DNA of 64,000 nucleotides, from contig CAWIKW010000006.1 of NCBI GenBank assembly GCA_963836785.1, positions 62,001 to 126,000 on the forward strand. The letters run 5' to 3'. The position numbers and the translations under genes are program-made. This document shows positions 27,617 through 36,788 of the stretch, one piece after another; positions within the stretch are counted from its first letter, which is position 1, and each line of letters starts with the position of its first letter. The DNA is from DASQPR01 sp963836785 (GTDB lineage Bacteria > Actinomycetota > Actinomycetes > Mycobacteriales > Micromonosporaceae). The notes below the pieces were generated by a model. It was not told the origin of the DNA. It was given only the letters and a program-made list of their open reading frames with translations, and did no database searches.

Positions 27617-28036
27617 TGGCCCGGCTACTGCGATCACGCAGCTGATCTCGGCCGGGTACCTGGTGCTGCGGCGTTGCGTGTGCTCGTATCAACGCGACAG
27701 CCAGGAATCCACGCGCCGACTTCGGAGATACACTGATACCAGCCGGGTAAATTCAGTAAGGGTTGCGATCGTGTGCGCGAGGCACGGTATGCGCATCTTC
27801 ATCGGCAGCTTGACATAATGTGCATTATCGAATGTTGGCCTTATCGGTGGCGGCGCACGCGCGCCAGTACCGGATGTCGAACATGGCGACGAAGTCGACG
27901 TCACAGACACGCACGGCTCACGATCGTGCAGTCATGAGGTGTCCACGAGCATCGATGTTCAAAATATCGATGCTCGAAACTACGAACGTATTCGGCGGTT
28001 TCTCGGTCGACGATGTGCCGGGCTACCTTGGTCGAC
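27617..28036. other. A/T-richer intergenic region with two palindromes
   Basis: No convincing gene. ATAATGTGCATTAT is a 14-base palindrome at 27815-27828, just after TTGACA. CGAGCATCGAT (27946-27956) is inverted at 27966-27976 around a 9-base spacer. Both could be regulator sites for the phosphotransferase gene at 28037. Confidence 0.55.
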
Positions 28037-28960
28037 GTGCGTGACGACGATCGGCGCTCGGCCGGGGTGACAGTGCCGCCGTCGTTCGCTGCGATGCCGC
28101 GATGGCGAGCCGAGGGTAGCCACTGGCTCACCGCCCTCCCCCGCAAGATCGACATGCAGTGCGATCGATGGGGGCTACGCATCGTCGGCCCGCCGGCGCA
28201 CGGATCCAACGCGATCGTGATGCCGGTGGATCGGGGCGGCGAGCCGCTCGTGCTCCGGATGACGCCGCCCGGACCCGACGTCGCCGAACTCGTACGCGCA
28301 CTCCGGTTCTGGGACGGTCGTGGAACCGTTCGGCTCATTCTCGACGACCTCGACGCTGGTGCGATGGTGTTGGAGCGCCTGTCCGCCACGTCACTGGCGA
28401 CCGTGCCCGTCGATGAGGCGATGGAGGTCATCGGCCGGATGATGCGTCGCCTCGCGGTGCCGGCGCCCGCGGACGTACGGTCGACGACGGCGCTGGTCGC
28501 CGACCGCACCGTCGAGTTGTCACGCGACTGGAAGCAGCTGGCGCCACCGGTCGACCGGAGGTTCCTGGCCGCGGCGACGGACGCCGCCGAGCGTCTGGCC
28601 GCTTCGCGCGGCAACGCGGAGGCAGCAGTCAACGCGGAGACCGCAGTCAACGCTGACCTTCACTCGGCCCAAGTGCTACGCGGGCACCGCGAACCGTGGC
28701 TCGTTGTCGATCCGGTACTGCTGCGTGGCGATATCGCCTATGACCTCGCGCGGGCGATCTGGACCCGACTCGACGAGATGGGCGACGCATCGGCGATCGT
28801 GGCGTGTTTCGACATCGCCGTACGGGCGTCCGGAGTGGACCGCGACCGGGCGCGCGACGCGGTCGTGTTCCGTACGGTCGACTATTGGTTCTGGTGCCTC
28901 TCGGCCGGACTCACCGAGGACCCGCTGCGCTGCGAACGGCTCCTGCGGGCGTTCGTCTAG
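28037..28960 (+). CDS. APH(6)-like phosphotransferase
   Basis: 307 residues of the streptomycin 6-kinase/hydroxyurea phosphotransferase family. Visible are WLTALPRKIDMQCDRWGLRI, the ATP lobe with VLRMTPPGPDVAELVRALRF, DDLDAGAMVLERL, the catalytic loop VNADLHSAQVLRG (normally HGDLHxxN, here NADLH...Q) and the metal motif as VVDPVLLRGD. The changed HGD and N positions make real streptomycin phosphorylation uncertain; many chromosomal members have unknown substrates. TACCTT (28024-28029) ends 7 bases before the GTG at 28037. An in-frame ATG at 28013 is the alternative. Confidence 0.75.
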   Translation: MRDDDRRSAGVTVPPSFAAMPRWRAEGSHWLTALPRKIDMQCDRWGLRIVGPPAHGSNAIVMPVDRGGEPLVLRMTPPGPDVAELVRALRFWDGRGTVRLILDDLDAGAMVLERLSATSLATVPVDEAMEVIGRMMRRLAVPAPADVRSTTALVADRTVELSRDWKQLAPPVDRRFLAAATDAAERLAASRGNAEAAVNAETAVNADLHSAQVLRGHREPWLVVDPVLLRGDIAYDLARAIWTRLDEMGDASAIVACFDIAVRASGVDRDRARDAVVFRTVDYWFWCLSAGLTEDPLRCERLLRAFV

Positions 28961-29021
28961 CCGGCCGTGCGCGCCTCGGGCAGCAACGCGCCGCCCGCCG
29001 GGTCGACCAGCGGCGTCGGGC

Positions 29022-31307
29022 CTACAGGTGCCACCACGGCACCTTGCGGCGAACGCCGATCTCGTTCGCCGGCGCGATCAGCCCCGGCCGCACCTGGCTG
29101 ACATCGCCGACGTACTGGCCTGACCACAGCAGGCGTTCGGCCCGAGCGGCCCGGTCCGGATCCCCGCACCGGTCGACCGCCGGCAGCACGATGTCCAGGA
29201 ACGACTCATCCGGCGAATCGGCGGTCACGGGCGGCGCCGAGTCACGCACGCCGTCGAGCACGTCGGCCAGATCCGCGTACCACGACGTGATCTCGTCGGT
29301 CCGATCCCGCAGCGCGTCGATCGGCCCGTCCAGCGCCGGATCGGCCACCGCGGGCGCGGTGTCCGGGTAGGCGACGCCCAGGCCGATGACCGCGGAGCCG
29401 GCGAGGCGCAGCCGGGTGGCGCCGTTCGCGAGCGCGGTGATGCCTTCGAGCTGTACGTGCTTCGCACCCCGCTCGGCCAGGTATTGACGAAGCGCGTCGT
29501 CGAGCCGAAGGCTCGCGGCCTGCGCCCCGCCGTGCATCTCCGGCGCCGATCGGAGCCGCCCGGCGACGAAGTCGACCGAATCACGCAGATACTCGCCCGA
29601 GCGTCGATAGGACTCGGCCAGTGCGGAGCCGAGCGCCGCGCCCGCTCCCCTGGGCCAGAACAGTGCACCGGCCACGAGTGCCGCGCCGCACCCGAGCGCG
29701 ACGTCCTCGATGCGCAGGACGCCGATCCGCCAACCTTGCGGCGCGATGATGTTGAACAGGATGATCACGACAACCGTGAACGCGGCCTGCCCGGCGGCGA
29801 ACGAGATCGCATCGGGGGCGAACGCGGCGACGAACACGGCGATAGGTAGCAGTGTCCACAGGACGGAGGTGCTGGTGCCGATGGCCGCCACCAGCAGACC
29901 GCCGATCGCGAAGCCGATGAGTGTGCCGATCAGGGCGCGCGTCACGGTCGCACCGATCGTCAGGGCGTTGGATCGCAGCACCGATAGCGCGCCCAGAACG
30001 ATCCAGAAGCCCTCCTGCTGGCCGGAGAGGCGAGCGATCAGGACCGCGATCGCCAGCCCGGCGGCACCACGGATGCTGCTCTGGAACCACACCGAGTGTC
30101 GATCGAAGTGGCTGACCGCGATGTTCTCCGCCGCCTGCACCTCACCGACGGCATCGACGGTCGGGCGGCGACCCATGAGCCGGTCGAGCCAGCTGCGCGA
30201 GTCGGCGGCGGCGATCACTTGTACCGTGCGGCCGGTCAGGCCGACGGTGTAGCCGAGTTCGTGAGCGGCGTAGAGCGGGCGTTCGAACTCTCCGGCCGTC
30301 CGGTCGCTCGGCGCGGCCAGTGTGACGCCGGCGTCGGCGACGGCGCCGACCTGCGAGGCTTCGCGCAGCGCGACGAGTGCCTGGTCGGCGACCGCGAGGC
30401 GGGTCTCGTCCAGCCGCGCGACGCAGTCGTTCAATTGGGCACATCCGGCCGGCGTCGGCCCGGCGCCGCGGTGATCGAGAACCTGCGCGCACGCATGCAT
30501 GACCGCCGCCGCCGCTTTGCGCAGTCGCCGGCCCTGTTCCGGCCACTGCTCGGGTGCCTCGGCGCAGGCGGTGGCCACCGTCGTGGTGAGCCATTCGAGT
30601 TCGTCGACGAGCTGGACCAGCAGGCGGCTCCCGGTGGACAACGCAACCGGGCGCGACGCGGTGGCCCGGAACGCGGTGCGCAGCGTGGCGTTCGCCTGTG
30701 TCATCGCCACCAACGGGTCCGGCTCCCCCGGCGCCGGCCGGCGCAGGTCGAGCATCGTTCCCAGGGCATCGCACAACTCGGCGGCACGCTTGCGGAGCAC
30801 GTTCTGGTCGTCGGGCGGCCAGACAAACACCGCCACGGGTACGGAGATGGCCACCGCGATGGCCCAGCCGAGGAGCCGGTCGGGCAGATCCGCAGCCGTA
30901 CCGGGCAGCATCACGGGCAGGATGAACGTCAGCAGGGCCGCACGGCCGCCGGCCGCGATCACGGAGCTGACGACGCCCGCGTAGAGGACCAGGAAGCTCA
31001 CGACCGCCATCGACACGACGGCAAGCCAGTCCGGATTCAACACGAGCGTGCCCAGCGCGATGAACGCCACGCCGACGACACCGAGCAGGCCGTACGAGCC
31101 GAGGCGAGCCGACCGGCTGCCGCGGAATTCGACGAACAGCAGAAGCGCGAACGAGCCGAACGCGGCAAACGTCGCCGTCTGCGCGTTGCCAACGAGCTCG
31201 GAACCGATCGCGAAGTTAGCCGGGATGACGACGGCCGCACGCACCGCCCGCCGCAGCAGGCGACCGTTCGGATCTCGTGACCGCAGCCAGTCGAAGATCC
31301 GGCTCAT
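29022..31307 (-). CDS. FUSC-family membrane protein
   Basis: 761 residues. Two blocks of about five to six helices (about 20-160 and 400-560) alternate with soluble helical regions, the layout of the FUSC/YccS aromatic-acid exporter-like family. Examples of membrane segments are FAAFGSFALLLFVEF and GLAIAVLIARLSGQQEGFWIVLG. It sits last in a four-gene operon, and its ATG directly follows the TAG of the zinc-finger gene. It may export a compound sensed by the upstream redox two-component system (inference). Confidence 0.85.
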   Translation of the reverse strand: MSRIFDWLRSRDPNGRLLRRAVRAAVVIPANFAIGSELVGNAQTATFAAFGSFALLLFVEFRGSRSARLGSYGLLGVVGVAFIALGTLVLNPDWLAVVSMAVVSFLVLYAGVVSSVIAAGGRAALLTFILPVMLPGTAADLPDRLLGWAIAVAISVPVAVFVWPPDDQNVLRKRAAELCDALGTMLDLRRPAPGEPDPLVAMTQANATLRTAFRATASRPVALSTGSRLLVQLVDELEWLTTTVATACAEAPEQWPEQGRRLRKAAAAVMHACAQVLDHRGAGPTPAGCAQLNDCVARLDETRLAVADQALVALREASQVGAVADAGVTLAAPSDRTAGEFERPLYAAHELGYTVGLTGRTVQVIAAADSRSWLDRLMGRRPTVDAVGEVQAAENIAVSHFDRHSVWFQSSIRGAAGLAIAVLIARLSGQQEGFWIVLGALSVLRSNALTIGATVTRALIGTLIGFAIGGLLVAAIGTSTSVLWTLLPIAVFVAAFAPDAISFAAGQAAFTVVVIILFNIIAPQGWRIGVLRIEDVALGCGAALVAGALFWPRGAGAALGSALAESYRRSGEYLRDSVDFVAGRLRSAPEMHGGAQAASLRLDDALRQYLAERGAKHVQLEGITALANGATRLRLAGSAVIGLGVAYPDTAPAVADPALDGPIDALRDRTDEITSWYADLADVLDGVRDSAPPVTADSPDESFLDIVLPAVDRCGDPDRAARAERLLWSGQYVGDVSQVRPGLIAPANEIGVRRKVPWWHL

Positions 31308-31655
31308 CTAGTGGACGCGTTGGCGCCAGTCGGCCGGTACGCGGTCGCGCGGCCCCGGTGTCGTCTGCTCGATCGGGTGGCTCTGCGGGTCGGCGAGCAT
31401 GGGCCCGTCGTAGTAGTCCTCGGCCACGTAGTCCCAGAACCAGTTCTCGCCCGGTTCGTAGCTCTGCACGATGCGGTGCCCGGTCGAGCCGGCGTGCGCG
31501 CTCGCGTGCTGGTTCGGCGACGAGTCACAGCAGCCGATGTGTCCGCATTCGGCGCACCGCCGTAGGTGCAGCCACCAGCCACCCGCCGCCTCGCACTCGA
31601 CGCAGCCGGGCCCGCTGGGTGTCGCCGTCGGGTCGATGCCTGGAATATCGGTCAT
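31308..31655 (-). CDS. UBP-type zinc finger protein
   Basis: 115 residues. The pattern CVECEAAGGWWLHLRRCAEC, then GHIGCCDSSPNQHASAHAGS with TGHRIVQSYEPGENWFWDY, is the zf-UBP fold binding zinc through Cys and His. In eukaryotes this binds ubiquitin C-termini. Bacterial copies are typically beside the fused response regulator/thioredoxin reductase, as here, with unknown function. Its ATG overlaps the TGA of the kinase gene (ATGA), so translation is coupled. Confidence 0.9.
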   Translation of the reverse strand: MTDIPGIDPTATPSGPGCVECEAAGGWWLHLRRCAECGHIGCCDSSPNQHASAHAGSTGHRIVQSYEPGENWFWDYVAEDYYDGPMLADPQSHPIEQTTPGPRDRVPADWRQRVH

Positions 31656-33238
31656 GACGAGCGCTCCTCGGTCGAGCGGATCGGGATGCGTACGTGGAAC
31701 TTCGTGTCGCCGGGCACCGACTCGACGGACAGGTCGCCGTGGTGCTTGTCGACGACAATCCGCCACGAGATGTCGAGGCCCAGACCGGTGCCCTGGCCGA
31801 CCGGCTTGGTGGTGAAGAACGGCTCGAAGACGCGCCCGACGATGTCGTCGGGGATGCCCGGACCGGAATCGGCGATGACGACCTCGATGCTGTCGTCGAT
31901 GCGACCGGTCCGGATCGTGAGCGTGCCCTCGCCATCCATCGCCTGTACGGCGTTGTCGATCAGGTTCGTCCACACCTGGTTGAGCTCGGCGGCGTACACG
32001 GCGATGTGCGGCAGGCCACGGTCGTAGTCCCTGACGACCTGGATGTCCTTGCCGATCTTGCCGCTCAGCATGATGAGCGTGCTGTCGAGCAACTCGTGCA
32101 CGTCGACCAGCTGGAACGGCGCGCGGTCCATCTGCGAATACTGCTTCGCGGCGGCGACAAGGTTCGAGATCCGGTTCGTCGAGTCCTCGATCTCGTTCAT
32201 CAACAGCTCGGTCTCGAGCGTGTAGTTGAGCCAGCGCAGGGCACCCTCGAGCACGCTCTCGTCGACCGTCGCGGCGACCTGGTCGAGCCACGGCACGTCG
32301 ACGCCGGCGGCCACGAACGTCGAGGCGATCTCGTAGCCACCAGAGATCCCGTGGTCGTCGAACCAGTCGGTCAGCGCGTCCTCCCGGTCGGACGTGTCGA
32401 GCGGGCTCAGTTCGGGGGCCTTGGCCACCAGATCGACCGCGTGTTCCTGCAGATGCATCAGGTCCTTGAGCTGGGACCGGTCGAACTTGCCGTCGGCGAC
32501 CACCATGAGCTTGTGCCGCATGCCCGCGACGCGGTCACGTAGCGACGAGGTGGCCCGTACGGCGGCGGCGGCCGGGTTGTTCAGCTCGTGGGTCAGGCCC
32601 GCCGACAATGAACCGAGCGCGAGCAGGCGCTCCCGCTGGCCGACCGTACGCTGGGCATTCTGGTTGCCGAAGAACAGACCCTCGAGCAAGTGGAGTGCCA
32701 TCGGGAACCATTCGCGCATCAGCCAGGCGAAGTCGTCGGCGGCGAGAACGAACATTCGGGTCGGCTCGATCGCCCGCAGTGACTGGTTGTAGACCTGCTG
32801 CACCCGGTCGCCCAGGTAGGACGACCACGCACCGGCGTAGACGCCGCGCTGCGACGTCCGGTTGATCTCGACCTCGTCCGGGCCGACCCGGCGCGACAGC
32901 GCGATCTCGCCGTCGAGCATCACATAGAAGCAGGTGGCCGGCTCCCCCTCCCGGTAGATGTAGCCGGGCTGGCTACGGACCGCGGAACCGTGCTCGCACA
33001 GCCACTGCAGCTGGTCATCGTCGAGCTTCTCGAACAGGAACAACGACCGCAATTCGTCGACGTCGCACGGCACCCGCTCGTCGGACGGACCGGCGGCGCA
33101 CGATGCATCCGTCGCCGCGGCGGCGTCGGTCGCGGCGTCCGTCGCCGCGTCGTTGATCGCGCTGTCCAGCGTCGCTGCGCCGCTGCGCCGGTCAGCCGGG
33201 GTCGCCGCCGGGTTGGCGGCGTTCAGTTCGTCGGCCAC
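31652..33238 (-). CDS. cNMP-binding sensor histidine kinase
   Basis: 528 residues. An Ala/Asp-rich N-terminus (1-50) leads to a cyclic-nucleotide-binding domain (about 52-180: LRSLFLFEKLDDDQLQWLCE, then EGEPATCFYVMLDGEIALSR). The kinase core has the H-box LTHELNNPAAAAVR, N-box NQVWTNLIDNAVQAM, G1 DSGPGIP, FEPFFTTKP and G2 GQGTGLGLDIS. There is no membrane helix, so it is cytoplasmic. It would phosphorylate the receiver of the gene product upstream. The GTG at 33238 follows GGAAGGA. It is second in the operon, 85 bases after the reductase. Confidence 0.9.
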   Translation of the reverse strand: MADELNAANPAATPADRRSGAATLDSAINDAATDAATDAAAATDASCAAGPSDERVPCDVDELRSLFLFEKLDDDQLQWLCEHGSAVRSQPGYIYREGEPATCFYVMLDGEIALSRRVGPDEVEINRTSQRGVYAGAWSSYLGDRVQQVYNQSLRAIEPTRMFVLAADDFAWLMREWFPMALHLLEGLFFGNQNAQRTVGQRERLLALGSLSAGLTHELNNPAAAAVRATSSLRDRVAGMRHKLMVVADGKFDRSQLKDLMHLQEHAVDLVAKAPELSPLDTSDREDALTDWFDDHGISGGYEIASTFVAAGVDVPWLDQVAATVDESVLEGALRWLNYTLETELLMNEIEDSTNRISNLVAAAKQYSQMDRAPFQLVDVHELLDSTLIMLSGKIGKDIQVVRDYDRGLPHIAVYAAELNQVWTNLIDNAVQAMDGEGTLTIRTGRIDDSIEVVIADSGPGIPDDIVGRVFEPFFTTKPVGQGTGLGLDISWRIVVDKHHGDLSVESVPGDTKFHVRIPIRSTEERSS

Positions 33239-33323
33239 GTCATGATCCTTCCGTAACGCTCCGTCATGGTGATCACGGTCGAGGTGAACACGCGTCGATG
33301 TGATCACGGTTCGTCGATGGCCG

Positions 33324-35018
33324 TTACAGACCCTCGAGATACCGGTGCACCAGCATGACGGCCATCGCGCCCTCCCCCACCGCGGAGGCGACGCGCTTGG
33401 CCGACTCGGCCCGAGCATCCCCGGCGACGAAGACTCCGGGCACGCTCGTCTCCAGATGGAACGGTTGGCGGTCCAAATCCCATCCCGGTACGGGCTGCCC
33501 ATCCACGGTCAGGTCCGGACCGGAAACGACGAAGCCGCGCCGGTCGCGGATCAGCATGCCGTCGAGCCAGTCCGTGCGGGGCAGCGCGCCGATGAACACG
33601 AACAACCAGCCGGCGTCGACGTGCTCGATCTCGCCGGTCGTACTGTCCCGCAGCGTCAGGCGTTCGAGATGATCGTCGCCGTGCGCCTCGATCACCTCGG
33701 TGCACGTACGGACCTTGATGTTCTCGATCTCGCCGATCTGCTGGATCAGGTAGTAGGACATCGACTCCTGCAGTGACTTGCCGCGCACGAGAATGGTCAC
33801 CGTCCGGGCGCCGCGGGCCAGGTAGACGGCGGCCTGCCCGGCCGAGTTCGCGCCGCCGACGATGTAGATGTCCTGCTCGGCGCAGTTGGCCGCCTCGGTG
33901 AGCGCCGAGCCGTAGTAGACGCCCCGCCCGGTCAGGCGGTCCAGACCGGTCGCGCCGAGCTGGCGGTAGGAAACGCCGGTGGCGAGGATCACCGTGTGGC
34001 CGTCGATCCAGGCGCCGTCGGCGAAGCGTACGGTCCGGGCTGCACCGTTGGCTTCCAACGCCACCACGTCACGGGTCGTGATCAATTCCGCCCCGAACTT
34101 CACCGCCTGCCGGCGCGCCCGCTCGGTGAGCTGCGAGCCTGACACACCGTCGGGGAATCCGAGATAGTTCTCGATCCGGGAGCTCTGGCCGGCCTGGCCG
34201 CCCGTGGCGATCGCCTCCACCAGCACCGTACGCAAGCCTTCCGACGCTCCGTACACGGCCGCGCCGAGTCCGGCCGGGCCGCCGCCGACCACGATCAGAT
34301 CGTAGAAGTCGGAACTCGGCTGAGTGGACAGGCCGACGCGTTCGGCCAGTTCGGCGTCGGTCGGCGCGACCAGTGCGTCACCGTCGGGCGTCACGATGAG
34401 CGGCAGGGTCCGGGCGTCGACGCCGGCCGCGTCCAGCAAGCGGGTTCCCTCCGGCGTGTCCGACGAGTACCACCGGTACGGCACCTGGTTGCGGGCCAAG
34501 AATTCGCGGACCGCCGAGGACCGCGCCGACCACCGGTGGCCGACGACCTTCGTCTCCTGGACCGGCCGGAAGTCGACCGCGCGCCACGATTCGAGCTGGG
34601 CGTCGATCACCGGATAGAGCTTCTCCTCCGGGGGGTCCCACGGCTTGAGCAGGTAGTAGTCGAGGTCGACGACGTTGATCGCCTCGATCGCGGCACCGGT
34701 GTCCGCGTACGCGGTGAGCAAGATGCGCCGAGCCTGCGGATACAGATCCATGGCGGCCTCGAGGAACTGGAGGCCACTCATCTGGGGCATCCGGTAGTCG
34801 GCGAGCAGCACCGCGACCGTGTCGCCACGCAGTTTCATCTCGCGCAGCGCGTCGAGCGCCTGCTCGCCCGACTCGGCCCGGACGATGCGGTAGTGATCTC
34901 CATAATGCCGGCGCAGGTCGCGCGCCACCGCGCGGGACACTCCCGGGTCATCATCGACGGTCAGGATCGACGGTCGGGTTGGTGCGGTCGGGTTAGCGGG
35001 ATTGGTCGCTACCGCCAC
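33324..35018 (-). CDS. fused response regulator/thioredoxin reductase-like protein
   Basis: 564 residues. The receiver (about 15-145) has LTVDDDPG, phosphoacceptor Asp in LLADYRMPQMSG and the conserved Lys in YYLLKPWD. A short thioredoxin-like linker follows, then the FAD/NAD(P) reductase (about 255-564) with GGGPAGLGAAVYGASEG, GGANSAGQAAVYLARGA and VFVAGDAR. The CxxC redox pair of ordinary thioredoxin reductases (YCATC) is replaced by YYGSALTEAANC, so it probably does not reduce thioredoxin. The GTG follows GGAGGGAG. It heads the operon and links phosphorylation to flavin redox chemistry. Confidence 0.9.
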   Translation of the reverse strand: MAVATNPANPTAPTRPSILTVDDDPGVSRAVARDLRRHYGDHYRIVRAESGEQALDALREMKLRGDTVAVLLADYRMPQMSGLQFLEAAMDLYPQARRILLTAYADTGAAIEAINVVDLDYYLLKPWDPPEEKLYPVIDAQLESWRAVDFRPVQETKVVGHRWSARSSAVREFLARNQVPYRWYSSDTPEGTRLLDAAGVDARTLPLIVTPDGDALVAPTDAELAERVGLSTQPSSDFYDLIVVGGGPAGLGAAVYGASEGLRTVLVEAIATGGQAGQSSRIENYLGFPDGVSGSQLTERARRQAVKFGAELITTRDVVALEANGAARTVRFADGAWIDGHTVILATGVSYRQLGATGLDRLTGRGVYYGSALTEAANCAEQDIYIVGGANSAGQAAVYLARGARTVTILVRGKSLQESMSYYLIQQIGEIENIKVRTCTEVIEAHGDDHLERLTLRDSTTGEIEHVDAGWLFVFIGALPRTDWLDGMLIRDRRGFVVSGPDLTVDGQPVPGWDLDRQPFHLETSVPGVFVAGDARAESAKRVASAVGEGAMAVMLVHRYLEGL

Positions 35019-35220
35019 GCGATCTCCCTCCGGGACGGCTGTGCGTTACGCCTCGAAGTACCAACCCTATGGCGCCGTTCGCGACAGGCAACCGACTAGG
35101 CGAAATGCGACTCCATGTCCGAAAATTCATCGCGTTAGGCGGCACCCGAGGTCCGTGCTCGCCGGCCGACGACGGACGCGCGATATCGGGCCGTACCCGG
35201 GAAAGTCCGCGACGCGCGCC

Positions 35221-35544
35221 CTAGCGGTGCGTCGGTGAGTGACCGACGGAGGCCGATCTGGTGGCGTGCGGCGCCGGCGAATGATCGGAGCGGTCGGCGC
35301 CGAGTGCGGTGCCGGATGCCACGAATGCGTAGAGCACCAGAACGGCGCTGGAGATGACCGCGGCCCAGAACGTGACCCATTTCGTCTTGCGGGCATCACG
35401 CTCCCGCCCGGCCTGCACGCGATGTGTCTGCCAGGCCAGCGTGTTATGCCGCCACCGCATGCCCGCCCAGAATGCGACCACGATGCCGACGGCTACGAGC
35501 AGTAGTGCCCCCGGACCCACGTTTGAACGATATGTGTCGATCAA
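35221..35544 (-). CDS. small membrane protein, two helices
   Basis: 107 residues. Two hydrophobic helices (GALLLVAVGIVVAFWAGM at about 11-28, VTFWAAVISSAVLVLYAFVA at about 56-75) are joined by a basic loop with WRHNTLAWQTHRVQAGRERD, and the tail is Ser/His-rich. No family was recognised. The start is a TTG at 35544 with no strong ribosome site, so the exact start is uncertain. It is divergent from the GNAT gene 45 bases away. Confidence 0.55.
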   Translation of the reverse strand: MIDTYRSNVGPGALLLVAVGIVVAFWAGMRWRHNTLAWQTHRVQAGRERDARKTKWVTFWAAVISSAVLVLYAFVASGTALGADRSDHSPAPHATRSASVGHSPTHR

Positions 35545-35589
35545 GGCATTGGGAAGGGGTTATCCAGCCCGGTATGGCAATCTGTCCGG

Positions 35590-36138
35590 ATGATCGTGAC
35601 GGCCCGCCTGTTGCTGCGACCGCCGATGGCGACCGACGCGACGGATGCCCTGGCGATGCTGTCCGATGCGGACACTCGCACGTGGAATCCGGCGCGCTCG
35701 GTGATCGATCTGGATAGCGCGGCCCGGTGGTGCGTGGAACTCGCCGATTGGTCCGCGGGCGACCATGCGAGCTGGTCTGTTCTGGATCGGCAGAGCGAGG
35801 CATTCCTGGGCTTGGTGTCCGTGCACAGCATCAACCCGGCCCAGGCCGACGCCGAGATCGGCTATCGGGTGAGCGCACCCGCACGCGGTCGGGGCGTCGC
35901 CACCGAGGCGGTCGTCGCCGCGAGCGCCTGGGCCTTCGACAACCTTTCGCTGGTACGCATCGAGCTTGCGCACGCGGTGGCCAACCCGGCCTCGTGCGCG
36001 GTTGCGCTCCGCGCCGGCTATCCGCTCGAGGGTTTGTTGCGGCAGTCCTTCGTGTACGGCGACGGCCAGCGCTACGACGAACACCTGCACGCGCGACTGG
36101 TAACCGACCCGCCGCCGGTCGTAGCCCGGTCGGCATAG
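35590..36138 (+). CDS. GNAT N-acetyltransferase, RimJ/RimL type
   Basis: 182 residues, the typical length. TARLLLRPPMATDATDALAM at the start and the acetyl-CoA-binding loop ISAPARGRGVATEAVVA (written YRVSAPARGRGVATEA) are clear. FDNLSLVRIELAHAVANPAS and GYPLEGLLRQSF complete the fold. It transfers acetyl to an amine, perhaps a protein N-terminus or small molecule. CAATCT ends 6 bases before the ATG, a possible leaderless start. Confidence 0.85.
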   Translation: MIVTARLLLRPPMATDATDALAMLSDADTRTWNPARSVIDLDSAARWCVELADWSAGDHASWSVLDRQSEAFLGLVSVHSINPAQADAEIGYRVSAPARGRGVATEAVVAASAWAFDNLSLVRIELAHAVANPASCAVALRAGYPLEGLLRQSFVYGDGQRYDEHLHARLVTDPPPVVARSA

Positions 36139-36210
36139 CCCGGTCGGTCGGCGTGACCCTAAGCTCGATTGCAGCGCCCGCCACCACTGGATGACGTCAG
36201 GAGTTCGAAC

Positions 36211-36663
36211 GTGGAGACCGCACCGCCGCGTAGCCGTGAACAGCGCAAAGCCGACACTCTCGCCCGGTTCGAGCAGGGTGAGGACGCGTGGGTCGCCAGT
36301 GCCGACGCGGACGGCGAGGCGTACATCACGCCGCTGTCGTACGTGTGGGACGGGGCGACGTTCGTCATGGCGACCGTCGAGTCGGGCCTGACCGGGCGCA
36401 ACCTCGCCGCCCGCGACCGGGTCCGGTTCGCCATCGGCGAGACCCGCGACGTCATCATCGTCGAGGGCACGGTGGAAACGTTCACCCTGGCGACGGTCCC
36501 GACCGATCTGGCTGACGCCTTCGCGGCCAAGCTCTGGGACGCCCGGCGGGACCCGAAGCCGCCGGTGTACTTCCGCATCACGCCGCAACGGATCCAGGCC
36601 TGGCGGGAGGTCAACGAGCTGACCGGCCGACTGCTCATGCGCGACGGCGGGTGGCTCGTGTGA
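36211..36663 (+). CDS. pyridoxamine 5'-phosphate oxidase-family protein
   Basis: 150 residues. The split-barrel fold is indicated by DAWVASADADGEAYITPLSY, VWDGATFVMATV, GRNLAARDRVRFAIG and VIIVEGTVE. Actinobacterial members use FMN, F420 or heme and act on small molecules; the cofactor here cannot be told. The GTG at 36211 is preceded by CAGGAG at 36198-36203. It stands alone, 72 bases after the GNAT gene. Confidence 0.85.
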   Translation: METAPPRSREQRKADTLARFEQGEDAWVASADADGEAYITPLSYVWDGATFVMATVESGLTGRNLAARDRVRFAIGETRDVIIVEGTVETFTLATVPTDLADAFAAKLWDARRDPKPPVYFRITPQRIQAWREVNELTGRLLMRDGGWLV

Positions 36664-36788
36664 TCGGGGCCGCCCCGCGTGCGGTGCCACGCCGGGTGTG
36701 AATTGCCACGGGGTTCGGAGTGTCGCCGCGAAGTGTCGGTCGGGCCTGGTAGGAAGGCTGCTATCAGACGAGTGTTCGGAGGATCGCG

